Virus record (IMG/VR): IMGVR_UViG_3300037502_000301
Span: 1 to 34,837 of that record
DNA from: a virus
Length of the DNA stretch: 34,837 nt
Strand: one strand, 5' to 3'
A program made the translations under genes and the position numbers. Shown in pieces: positions 5,931-11,454 of the stretch. Position 1 is the stretch's first letter, and every line of letters starts with the position of its first letter. The notes beneath the pieces were generated by a model. The model was not told the origin of the DNA. It ran no database searches and saw nothing but the letters and a program-made list of their open reading frames with translations.

Positions 5931-6266
5931 TTACTCCACATCTCCGTCAGCTGTCAACTCCACAATTCGCTGGACATATCTGCCCTTTGAGTTCTTACGC
6001 CAGCCGTGGACAAAAACACGCCAGCCAGAAGCCAACATGATAGGAAACGCCTCATTTTCACGGATCTTTTTAATCCGAGCTGACACTCCAGTTGAGGTTG
6101 TCTGGACGGCCCAGGTCTCGCCATTCCCCAAAGCCAGTAGATCTATACAACCGTAGAGGTCTACACGCTTCCGGCTAAAGGAGTTCCAGTACTCACAGAC
6201 CCACGGGATCATCCCTTGATCTCGGAGGTAGGCTAGGCTTCTCTGGGTTGGTGATTTAGTTGCCAT
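5931..6266 (-). CDS. PD-(D/E)XK-like phage nuclease/resolvase candidate
   Basis: The 111-residue protein starts with a basic helix (SPTQRSLAYLRDQG), then has RKRVDLYGCIDLLAL, ETWAVQTTS and a C-terminal GWRVFVHGWRK block. Asp of VDLYGCIDLL and the following strand with Gln-x-Thr replacing E-x-K fit a restriction-endonuclease-like fold of the type seen in small phage resolvase or nuclease families. Active-site divergence leaves catalysis uncertain. It is the first leftward gene. No Shine-Dalgarno sequence is visible; a TATATT lies 6 bases before the ATG, so its mRNA may be leaderless. Confidence 0.6.
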   Translation of the reverse strand: MATKSPTQRSLAYLRDQGMIPWVCEYWNSFSRKRVDLYGCIDLLALGNGETWAVQTTSTGVSARIKKIRENEAFPIMLASGWRVFVHGWRKNSKGRYVQRIVELTADGDVE

Positions 6267-6302
6267 GTATCAAATATACAACATAGGGAAAATACTTAGT
6301 TG

Positions 6303-6313
6303 ACTTGTCTACA
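6303..6313 (+). repeat. ACTTGTCTACA regulatory repeat, copy 2
   Basis: Second copy of the 11-mer found at 5530-5540, here overlapping the -35 box of the rightward promoter and half of the operator-like palindrome. Confidence 0.4.
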
Positions 6314-6323
6314 CATGGGTGTA
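6310..6323. promoter_or_regulatory. Operator-like palindrome inside the promoter
   Basis: TACAC-ATGG-GTGTA is a perfect 5-bp inverted repeat with a 4-base spacer. It lies between the -35 and -10 boxes and overlaps the ACTTGTCTACA repeat, a typical place for a repressor site. The regulator could be one of the small helix-turn-helix proteins. Confidence 0.45.
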
Positions 6324-6368
6324 TAGTTCTACTCATGGCAGCAATCAAGCGGCCTAAGGAGAAGAAAA

Positions 6369-6545
6369 ATGCAAAACCTAAACGACGCAATCATCAACTA
6401 CGCAAAAGCAGTAGCAGCAGCAGAAGTAGAGATTCAAAACAAAGCTGGCCAGAAGATGATAACAAATGCCCTGCATAACGTAGAAATGGCTAGGGTCTAC
6501 TTAGAGAAAAATGGAGTAACCCTACCGATCGGGGTTCCACACTAA
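6369..6545 (+). CDS. Small helical protein (58 aa), first rightward gene
   Basis: The ATG at 6369 follows AAGGAG with 6-7 bases spacing. The 58-residue product is Ala-rich and helical (INYAKAVAAAEVEIQNKAG), with no Cys and no membrane segment. It is the first gene after the promoter, so it is probably expressed immediately on infection. No family recognised. Confidence 0.65.
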   Translation: MQNLNDAIINYAKAVAAAEVEIQNKAGQKMITNALHNVEMARVYLEKNGVTLPIGVPH

Positions 6546-6552
6546 AACAGAC

Positions 6553-6568
6553 GGGGGCTACGGCCCCC
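6553..6568 (+). other. UACG-tetraloop hairpin between genes
   Basis: GGGGGC-TACG-GCCCCC forms a perfect 6-bp stem with a UNCG-class tetraloop, 8 bases after the stop of the first gene and directly before the next ribosome-binding site. There is no T-run, so it is more likely an mRNA-stability or processing element than a terminator. Confidence 0.6.
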
Positions 6569-6583
6569 ATCAAGGAGAAGAAA

Positions 6584-6826
6584 GTGTACGACGCAAACAC
6601 CGCAGCACTAGAAATGTGGCACAGAGCGCAAGAGCAAGCCTACCAGATGGAAGAAGAGCAGCGTCTAGACATCGCTGAGAGTCTACGTGATTCAGCCAAA
6701 AAGATGCTTATGCTAGCCGACCACCTGGAGTCAGGCATCTCTACGCTAGACCTCGATCACGCTGGCGAACACACAGACTGGATCGCCGATTCCGTAAAAG
6801 CCTTGTGGGGAGACAAAAATGCGTAA
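6584..6826 (+). CDS. Hypothetical acidic helical protein (80 aa)
   Basis: GTG start at 6584 with AAGGAG upstream. The product is largely helical and acidic (MEEEQRLDIAESLRDSAKKM) and has a Trp-rich end (DWIADSVKALWGD). Its TAA overlaps the ATG of the next gene. Function unknown. Confidence 0.65.
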   Translation: MYDANTAALEMWHRAQEQAYQMEEEQRLDIAESLRDSAKKMLMLADHLESGISTLDLDHAGEHTDWIADSVKALWGDKNA

Positions 6827-6926
6827 GTTCTGGGAAGACATGAAAAACGACCCTGATCCTATCTGGATGCAGGTTCTGGGTTACATCGCCATGATCTGCC
6901 TATTCGTAGGGATGGTGATGCTATGA
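6819..6926 (+). CDS. Tiny single-span membrane protein (35 aa)
   Basis: ATG at 6819 lies inside the end of the previous gene. A charged N-terminus (MRKFWEDMKNDPDP) is followed by one hydrophobic span at about 18-35 (VLGYIAMICLFVGMVML). The stop overlaps the next ATG (ATGA). A small early membrane protein of unknown role. Confidence 0.55.
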   Translation: MRKFWEDMKNDPDPIWMQVLGYIAMICLFVGMVML

Positions 6927-7009
6927 AATTTTTTAGGTTTTACAAGTGGTATAGAAGTGAAGGCAAGTCAATTTTTCTATCAATCAAACTAGCAATGGAG
7001 AAGTTATGA
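6923..7009 (+). CDS. Tiny basic/aromatic peptide (28 aa)
   Basis: The frame uses ATGA overlaps at both ends (6923 and 7006), which argues for translation in coupling. The peptide is basic and aromatic (MKFFRFYKWYRSEGK) with a short amphipathic tail. It may be a leader that couples translation to the annealing-protein gene. Confidence 0.45.
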   Translation: MKFFRFYKWYRSEGKSIFLSIKLAMEKL

Positions 7010-7509
7010 ACACAGGTATCGTCAACATTCGGGGCAAGGAGTACATGACCGTTGCCCTGCGAGTCCAGCAGTTCCGTGAGAAGCATCCCCTGTGGGCTAT
7101 TGAAACCCATGTAGAAGACCGCACCGAGGAGTATGTGGTTATGAGGTGCGAAATCTCTAACGAAGAAGGCCGCATCCTGGCTACCGGCCATGCAGAGGAG
7201 TTCCGCAAGTCTTCTCAGATTAACTCTACATCTGCCCTCGAAAACGCAGAGACGAGTTGCATAGGTCGGGCTTTGGCGGCTCTAGGGTTTGGTGGGTCAG
7301 AGTTCGCCTCTGCTAACGAAGTCCAGAACGCTGTTGCCCAGCAGAAACCCCGTGGCAACATCGACAAGGCTCTGGAGGCTATCTCTAAGGCTGAGTCCAT
7401 GCCTATCCTCAAGACTGTATATGAGGCCGCTACACGGGCGTTTAAAGACCCAGAGGATCTAGTCAAGATCACCGAGGCCAAGGACAAGCGTAAAGCGGAG
7501 TTGGCGTGA
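7006..7509 (+). CDS. Single-strand annealing protein candidate (Rad52/ERF-like)
   Basis: The 167-residue protein has an N-terminal RGKEYMTVALRVQQFRE, a strand block with ATGHAEE, then SSQINSTSALENAETSCIGRALAALGFGG at about 68-96. This last block, small-residue-rich with ENAETS-x-IGRALA, resembles the corresponding region of ERF/Rad52-type annealing proteins, which pair complementary strands exposed by an exonuclease. The C-terminal half is helical and charged. I infer it partners the YqaJ exonuclease (654-1265) and the SSB-like protein. Overlaps neighbours by ATGA and GTGA. Confidence 0.55.
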   Translation: MNTGIVNIRGKEYMTVALRVQQFREKHPLWAIETHVEDRTEEYVVMRCEISNEEGRILATGHAEEFRKSSQINSTSALENAETSCIGRALAALGFGGSEFASANEVQNAVAQQKPRGNIDKALEAISKAESMPILKTVYEAATRAFKDPEDLVKITEAKDKRKAELA

Positions 7510-7871
7510 AGTTAGAGTTCGACGGGGAGTTCCCCCGTTGCTTTAACTCACGGGAGGAGTTTAAGGCCTGGGTTCAAGCGGCCAGAGGCTCCTCTCCCAG
7601 GGCTGGGTTCTGCACCGACTGTACTAAAGACTACCAAGCTCGGATGGTTAAAGAGAGCCGGTGTCAGTACCCAGAGGTAGAGTTCTACGACTTTGAGATG
7701 GATAAAGATGGTTACTTTCCAAACAGATACTTTCACCTTAAAAGACTTCAGGGAGAGGACGGGCCTTACGAGGAACAACGCCCAGAAAGCCTTGAAGCAG
7801 ATGGTTATGGACAACAGGCTCTCCGTTGGGCGCAAGAAGGGGACGAGGAACGGGAAGACAGCCGGTTTTGA
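7506..7871 (+). CDS. Small Cys-containing phage protein with overprinted tail
   Basis: GTG start overlaps the previous TGA. Residues 30-60 hold FCTDCTKDYQARMVKESRCQYP, a zinc-knuckle-like pattern found in many small phage proteins. After about residue 68 the sequence becomes acidic and Gln/Glu-rich without visible structure. That part overlaps the next gene in another frame, so it looks like a stop-free extension and not an ancestral domain. Role unknown; nucleic-acid binding is possible. Confidence 0.6.
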   Translation: MKLEFDGEFPRCFNSREEFKAWVQAARGSSPRAGFCTDCTKDYQARMVKESRCQYPEVEFYDFEMDKDGYFPNRYFHLKRLQGEDGPYEEQRPESLEADGYGQQALRWAQEGDEEREDSRF

Positions 7872-7938
7872 AGAGAATGTCTATGCATGGAATTTCAATG
7901 AGTTTTACAACAATCCGTTCAACAAGGGGAAGAAATGA
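7708..7938 (+). CDS. Winged-helix DNA-binding protein (76 aa)
   Basis: I start it at ATG 7708 rather than the TTG at 7693. Residues about 8-40 (TFTLKDFRERTGLTRNNAQKALKQMV) form a clear helix-turn-helix, followed by a wing-like basic hairpin (RLSVGRKKGTRNGK). A MarR/GntR-like small wing protein acting as a regulator of early genes is likely. It overlaps the previous gene by 164 bp in another frame and the next by ATGA. Confidence 0.7.
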   Translation: MVTFQTDTFTLKDFRERTGLTRNNAQKALKQMVMDNRLSVGRKKGTRNGKTAGFEENVYAWNFNEFYNNPFNKGKK

Positions 7939-8144
7939 GAAACGAAGAGATTTTTAACTTAGCGGAGACCCACGGCTGGATGGACGACTTTGGCCGCTGG
8001 AACTTCAAGGGCGACGAAAAACTCATGGAGTTCGTCCAAGAGATCCTAGAAAAAGAAAGGGAGGTCACGGCCAACTACATCAAGAACGAACTAGAGAGGT
8101 CTGCACTAGAGTTCTGGTCAGAGATCCGAAAGGACTTGAAATGA
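7935..8144 (+). CDS. Hypothetical protein (69 aa)
   Basis: An acidic, mostly helical protein beginning MRNEEIFNLAETHGW, then a glycine-aspartate loop (DDFGRWNFKGDEK) and a long charged helix. Small phage proteins with the start EIFNLAETHGW are familiar to me but without known function. ATGA overlaps at both ends. Confidence 0.65.
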   Translation: MRNEEIFNLAETHGWMDDFGRWNFKGDEKLMEFVQEILEKEREVTANYIKNELERSALEFWSEIRKDLK

Positions 8145-8218
8145 TTGATATTAACCAGACAATCTCAACAGTAAGCGATCAAAAAGTGCATGAAACTTCA
8201 ATGAAGGAACAGGCATGA
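8141..8218 (+). CDS. Tiny polar peptide (25 aa)
   Basis: A 25-codon frame that fits exactly between two ATGA overlaps (8141 and 8215). The peptide is polar (MIDINQTISTVSDQK). It is probably translated by coupling; it may serve only that purpose. Confidence 0.35.
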   Translation: MIDINQTISTVSDQKVHETSMKEQA

Positions 8219-8334
8219 TCTCTTTTATTGCCGCATACTTGTTGTGGGCTAACGACGCTGGTTGGATGTGGTGGTGTCTTTGGCTTATCCTTGCCGCCTC
8301 TAACCTTTTCTACACTATCGCAACCGCAAAATGA
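8215..8334 (+). CDS. Tiny two-span membrane protein (39 aa)
   Basis: ATGA overlaps at both ends. Almost the whole chain is hydrophobic: SFIAAYLLW, a short NDAGW turn, then MWWCLWLILAASNLFYTIA, ending in TAK. The Trp-rich second span is striking. It may alter the host membrane early in infection. No family recognised. Confidence 0.55.
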   Translation: MISFIAAYLLWANDAGWMWWCLWLILAASNLFYTIATAK

Positions 8335-8522
8335 CCGATCCCGCCATCTACCTAATTAACATCAAACACGCCACCAAAGAACTAAACGAGTTCTTGGCTA
8401 ACGCCCACACGCCTGACAACGTAAGGCTGGCCGAGATCCTAGTTCTGGCTAAAGAAATCGAGGAAGACGCAAGAAACCTCAAAGCCTGGGCAATTGACCT
8501 AAACCTGAAAGGAAGCGAATGA
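8331..8522 (+). CDS. Hypothetical helical protein (63 aa)
   Basis: An all-helical protein (IKHATKELNEFLANAH, then AEILVLAKEIEEDARNLK) with no Cys and no membrane segment. Overlaps both neighbours by 4 bp. Function unknown. Confidence 0.65.
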   Translation: MTDPAIYLINIKHATKELNEFLANAHTPDNVRLAEILVLAKEIEEDARNLKAWAIDLNLKGSE

Positions 8523-8737
8523 GCTGCTCAACTGTATTCGGATGCCTGTCCGACAAACCAATCTCCTCCCGTGAAATTGAGGAGATGACCAACATGAAAA
8601 GGGCGTACATCTCGTCCTGCCTAGTGCGATTCGTCAAACAAGGGAAAGTAACAAAGACTCAGGTCGACGCTACCAACTCTTTAGGGCCGAGGAAGGTTTA
8701 TGTATATACATTGTGTACACCATTGCAAGACAAGTAA
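8519..8737 (+). CDS. Small winged-helix regulator (72 aa)
   Basis: Residues about 14-45 (ISSREIEEMTNMKRAYISSCLVRFVKQGKV) form a helix-turn-helix with a following wing (RKVYVYTL). A transcription regulator is likely. It is the last gene before a new promoter and attenuator-like leader and may control either that promoter or the divergent promoters. Confidence 0.65.
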   Translation: MSCSTVFGCLSDKPISSREIEEMTNMKRAYISSCLVRFVKQGKVTKTQVDATNSLGPRKVYVYTLCTPLQDK

Positions 8738-8751
8738 AAAGGTGATATAAA
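8723..8751 (+). promoter_or_regulatory. Second rightward promoter candidate
   Basis: TTGCAA at 8723-8728 and TATAAA at 8746-8751 are separated by exactly 17 bases. It overlaps the end of the winged-helix gene. Transcription would begin near 8758 and run straight into the structured leader at 8756-8834. Confidence 0.5.
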
Positions 8752-8755
8752 GGGG

Positions 8756-8834
8756 GTGGGACATTGCGCCCACTTCTCCTTGCCCTCACAGGGGCTTTGA
8801 GGGCTGGCTCACAAGGCTGGCCCTCTCCTTTTCT
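8756..8834 (+). promoter_or_regulatory. Attenuator-like leader with competing hairpins
   Basis: Three pairings are visible: GTGGG 8756-8760 with CCCAC 8769-8773; GCCCTCA 8782-8788 with TGAGGGC 8798-8804; and GAGGGCTGGC 8799-8808 with GCTGGCCCTC 8816-8825, the last followed by TCCTTTTCT. The second and third share the segment 8799-8804, so they exclude each other. This is the layout of an antiterminator and a terminator. The downstream gene begins at 8839. I infer a conditional terminator, though a short stable RNA is also possible. Confidence 0.5.
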
Positions 8835-8838
8835 AAGG

Positions 8839-9153
8839 ATGCAAATGAAAGGCCCAACGATTCTAATTGGCTTGCTAGGTAAAGAGCCTGAGATGATGAA
8901 AGGTGACGGACTCCTAGAGAGCGAATGTCCTTTGGCGACTCAAGACGAGACCATCAATAAAGGCAATAAGCAGAAGGCTATTCTGGTGGCCAATTACGGC
9001 CCAGCCGAGTCCGAAGAGACCTGCGGGAACTGCGAGTACGGCAAGAAACTGGAAAACTGCGGCCTGAAGAAGGGCGAGATTTTCTGCGAACAATTCGAGT
9101 TCAAGTGTTCCGACAAGAACGTCTGTGATGCTTGGGAGCCGATGGAAGAATGA
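8839..9153 (+). CDS. Six-cysteine protein, HiPIP-like pattern
   Basis: I start it at ATG 8839 (8845 is also possible, with AAGG just upstream), downstream of the terminator-like hairpin. After a segment MKGPTILIGLLGK typical of a phage family I have seen, the C-terminal half carries six Cys: C62-x2-C65, C74, C83, C90, C96, with a terminal CDAWEPM. The spacing recalls high-potential iron-sulphur proteins, which use four Cys; the match is by pattern only. It might bind Fe-S or zinc. ATGA overlap with the next gene. Confidence 0.6.
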   Translation: MQMKGPTILIGLLGKEPEMMKGDGLLESECPLATQDETINKGNKQKAILVANYGPAESEETCGNCEYGKKLENCGLKKGEIFCEQFEFKCSDKNVCDAWEPMEE

Positions 9154-9341
9154 CTTACTTCCTGCCAGTCCTCCTAATGTGTCTGGCAGACGGGTGCAAG
9201 TTCTATGCAGACCCACCACAGGCAAGTGAAGAAAAATGCCAAGAACGACTAGAGTGGATAAAGCCTAAGTTAGAGAACAGCGAAGTGGTAAAGGCTTACC
9301 AGATGAGTTGTATACAAATTCAACTTGGGAGGAACATCTGA
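9150..9341 (+). CDS. Small exported-type protein with four Cys (63 aa)
   Basis: ATG 9150 overlaps the previous stop. The first 13 residues (MTYFLPVLLMCLA) look like a short signal or anchor segment. The rest is charged, with Cys16, Cys30 and Cys54 besides Cys11. No lipobox is present. Probably exported or membrane-attached; function unknown. Confidence 0.55.
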   Translation: MTYFLPVLLMCLADGCKFYADPPQASEEKCQERLEWIKPKLENSEVVKAYQMSCIQIQLGRNI

Positions 9342-9390
9342 ATCGTGAGGTTCGGTTGTTGCACACACCCTCCCACCCAAAGGAGTAACT

Positions 9391-9543
9391 ATGTTCGCAA
9401 GTAAAGCCCAGGCTCGTTTCATGTACGCAGCCGCCAAAGATCCAAAGATGGCTAAGAAGCTCGGCGTACCCCAGAAAGTGGCCAAGGAGTATGTCAAAGA
9501 AGGCCAGAAGTCTATGAAGAAACTACCGGAGAAAAAGAAATGA
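9391..9543 (+). CDS. Small basic protein (50 aa)
   Basis: AAGGAG sits 7 bases before ATG 9391. The product is strongly basic with an aromatic start (MFASKAQARFMYAAAKDPKM) and a Lys-rich end. This motif order recurs in small phage proteins encoded near the packaging genes. A nucleic-acid-binding or virion-associated role is a guess. The stop overlaps the next ATG. Confidence 0.65.
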   Translation: MFASKAQARFMYAAAKDPKMAKKLGVPQKVAKEYVKEGQKSMKKLPEKKK

Positions 9544-9695
9544 AAGCCATCTGGGACAAGAAACGGCCTAAAAGCCTGGGTAAACCTGACGCTCTGTCGC
9601 CAAAAGAAAAGAAGTCTGCAAAGGCTATGGCCAAGTCTGCTGGACGGCCCTACCCTAATCTTGTAGACAACATGAGAGCTGCGAAGAAGAAATGA
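9540..9695 (+). CDS. Small Lys-rich protein (51 aa)
   Basis: ATGA overlaps at both ends. The product is about one third Lys/Arg, with KSLGKPDALSPKEKK and a conserved-looking AGRPYPNLVDNMRAAKK end, which I have seen in other phage genomes next to similar basic proteins. Function unknown. Confidence 0.65.
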   Translation: MKAIWDKKRPKSLGKPDALSPKEKKSAKAMAKSAGRPYPNLVDNMRAAKKK

Positions 9696-10036
9696 AGGTT
9701 AGGGATGCTGCTAAAATTTTTGAGAAGTATGATAGCCGCACCAATAAGGCTATGGCTGAACATAACCGGTCGGGGGGAGACGTACGCAAACCCGTACGCT
9801 CTACCAAAGGAGCCTCTAAGCAGGATCAGTACGACCGAGCTAAATTCATCTATCGAAAAGCAGCTCAAGCACTCACTGCAAACCACCCCCTTAAAGACGA
9901 AAAAGGTCGCCCAACCCCAGCCGCCCTCCAATTCAAACGCTGGGCAGCGAAAGTCCCGCAAAACGAGCAAGACCTCCAAGACCTCAAAAGTCTAGGTTCG
10001 AGACTCAAAGAGAGATATAAACCGAAAAATGGCTAG
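9692..10036 (+). CDS. Basic conserved phage protein (114 aa)
   Basis: A highly basic, helical protein. A central block, RKPVRSTKGASKQDQYDRAK, is followed by FIYRKAAQALTANHPL and a Lys/Arg-rich C-terminus. Third in a row of basic proteins (9391-10036), all joined by ATGA overlaps, suggesting a common task such as binding phage DNA. Overlaps the next gene by 8 bp. Confidence 0.65.
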   Translation: MKVRDAAKIFEKYDSRTNKAMAEHNRSGGDVRKPVRSTKGASKQDQYDRAKFIYRKAAQALTANHPLKDEKGRPTPAALQFKRWAAKVPQNEQDLQDLKSLGSRLKERYKPKNG

Positions 10037-11141
10037 CCCACTAGGATATGTCTACAGTAGAGCAGATGCGCTAAAACGCCGCCTCTACGACATGATTACC
10101 AATCCTGCTGACTATGCGTCAATGCTGGGTGGCCGTATTCAAGAGGGTGCTGCTAACCGAGAGTCTATGATGAACCAGGCTTTCGGAGACCCTAACAACC
10201 CTCTGAAGGTCACTAACCCACAAGCTCTGGCTCAGTTGACCGACATGATAATGTCTGGCGAGATGGGTTTTGCACCGGCAGGAATTACCGCTTTCCACGG
10301 CTCTCCTTACCTCTTCAAACAGTTTGACCCCATGAAGGTAGGGACTGGCGAGGGAGCGCAGGCTTACGGTGTTGGTGCTGGATATACCGCAGAGGCTAGG
10401 CCGGTTGCCGAAGGATATAGGTCTGCAACAACTAGAGACAGGTATACAAGTCAAGAAGGTGTTTTTGAGCCTAGTAGCCTTGAACACTTAAATGTTAAAG
10501 CGACACTAAGGAAAGACGGCCTAGACAAAGCTATTGAAGTTGCTAAGAAATACGCTGTTCCTGACACTGATTACCCAGAGGTTGCAGCAAAAGCAGCGAG
10601 AGACTTGGCCGTATTAGAGAGGCTAAAACAGTCTGGCGGTGTTCAGCCTATGGAAGGCTATCTCTACAAAGGAGACATCCCAGACGAAATACTGCCTAAG
10701 TTCTTAAACTGGGACATTCCTATTAAGGATCAGCCCGCAGAAATTAAAGGTGCTTTAGATGACATCATCAACACTGTCATCAAAAAAGATGTTGACCAAG
10801 TAGTAACCAAAATTCGTAAAAGCGTACCAAACTTCAAATTTGAAAATGTTCATGGTAAAAATGTCTATCAATTTGTTGCTGACAAATTTGAACAAGACGC
10901 AAAGAAACTTATAAAAAAAGGTGAAAACATTTCAGACCCAAAACTATGGGGGCAACAAAAAGCAACTGAACTTTTCCAAGAAAAGGGCTTGAGCGGTATA
11001 AGATACTTAGATGAACAAAGTAGAGCGGCAGGAACCGGAACATCTAATTTCATCCCATTTAATCCGCAAGACTTTAAAATTGAGCAAATTAACGACATTC
11101 CGTTGCAAGATTGGATTTCAAAAGGACTACTAGCCCCTTGA
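10029..11141 (+). CDS. ADP-ribosyltransferase-like protein
   Basis: Residues 88-130 contain AFHGSPYLFKQFD, GTGEGAQAYGVG and a following VAEGYR. Near the end come GLSGIRYLDEQSR and GTGTSNFIPFNP. This is the HGSP/GxGEGAQAYG...LSGIxYLD...NxxxFx series that I associate with PARP/diphtheria-toxin-like ART domains in phage polyvalent proteins. The putative NAD-contact His90 and Tyr113 are in place; the third catalytic residue is unclear. The N-terminal 85 residues are a separate helical segment. The second half is clearly A-rich compared with its neighbours. It ends in a TTGA overlap. It may modify host proteins or be carried in the virion. Confidence 0.65.
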   Translation: MASPLGYVYSRADALKRRLYDMITNPADYASMLGGRIQEGAANRESMMNQAFGDPNNPLKVTNPQALAQLTDMIMSGEMGFAPAGITAFHGSPYLFKQFDPMKVGTGEGAQAYGVGAGYTAEARPVAEGYRSATTRDRYTSQEGVFEPSSLEHLNVKATLRKDGLDKAIEVAKKYAVPDTDYPEVAAKAARDLAVLERLKQSGGVQPMEGYLYKGDIPDEILPKFLNWDIPIKDQPAEIKGALDDIINTVIKKDVDQVVTKIRKSVPNFKFENVHGKNVYQFVADKFEQDAKKLIKKGENISDPKLWGQQKATELFQEKGLSGIRYLDEQSRAAGTGTSNFIPFNPQDFKIEQINDIPLQDWISKGLLAP

Positions 11142-11416
11142 GGACAATCGTTCATGTAAACCAGCACAAGATCAAGAGTAACGCCAAGACCGGCGATCGA
11201 GAACCTGTGTTAACAGTCAAGACTTATAAGAGCAATACATACGCCCATGAGGTATACATCTCTGGGCCATGTAAGATTGTCTACAGTCCTGACAAACCTC
11301 TATCTTGCGGTGCAAAAGTATGGATAGAAACAGAGTACGAAGTAACACCAGTAACAAATGAAGACATAGAACTAGGCCAAATAGCCAAGGATCTACTCAT
11401 AGAAACTACTGTATAA
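11138..11416 (+). CDS. Conserved phage protein (92 aa), TTG start
   Basis: TTG at 11138-11140 overlaps the previous TGA, and the product then begins RTIVHVNQHKIKSN, a start typical of a phage family I have seen near terminase genes. The body is beta-rich (HEVYISGPCKIVY, KPLSCGAKVWIETE). The 31-bp longer version from further upstream has no support. Function unknown. Confidence 0.65.
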   Translation: MRTIVHVNQHKIKSNAKTGDREPVLTVKTYKSNTYAHEVYISGPCKIVYSPDKPLSCGAKVWIETEYEVTPVTNEDIELGQIAKDLLIETTV

Positions 11417-11417
11417 T
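11412..11417 (+). promoter_or_regulatory. Perfect -10 box before the packaging genes
   Basis: TATAAT lies 38 bases before the small-terminase ATG, overlapping the previous stop codon. No good -35 box is found 16-18 bases upstream, so activity would need an activator. Weak call. Confidence 0.3.
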
Positions 11418-11454
11418 TATTCAGTACTACCGAACAACCAATAGGATTCGGACA

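Larger units (their letters stand above)
6300..6327 (+). promoter_or_regulatory. Sigma70-type promoter of the rightward unit
   Basis: TTGACT at 6300-6305 and TATAGT at 6322-6327 are separated by 16 bases. Each box is close to consensus. Transcription would start near 6334, about 35 bases before the first rightward ATG, and after a good AAGGAG site there is an open frame. Confidence 0.65.

Noticed and set aside
5825-6156. Two plus-strand frames across the structured RNA and the minus-strand nuclease gene
   Set aside because: Non-ATG or internal starts, no ribosome site, low-complexity products, and they cross the inverted repeats. Shadows of the minus-strand features.
9342-9390. Possible terminator between 9341 and 9391
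   Set aside because: GTGAGG and CCTCCCAC pair only loosely, and no T-run follows.
9990-10012. A tRNA-like T-arm (AGTCT-AGGTTCG-AGACT)
   Set aside because: The loop is not TTCRANY in the right register, there is no D-arm, anticodon arm or acceptor stem around it, and it lies inside a coding frame.
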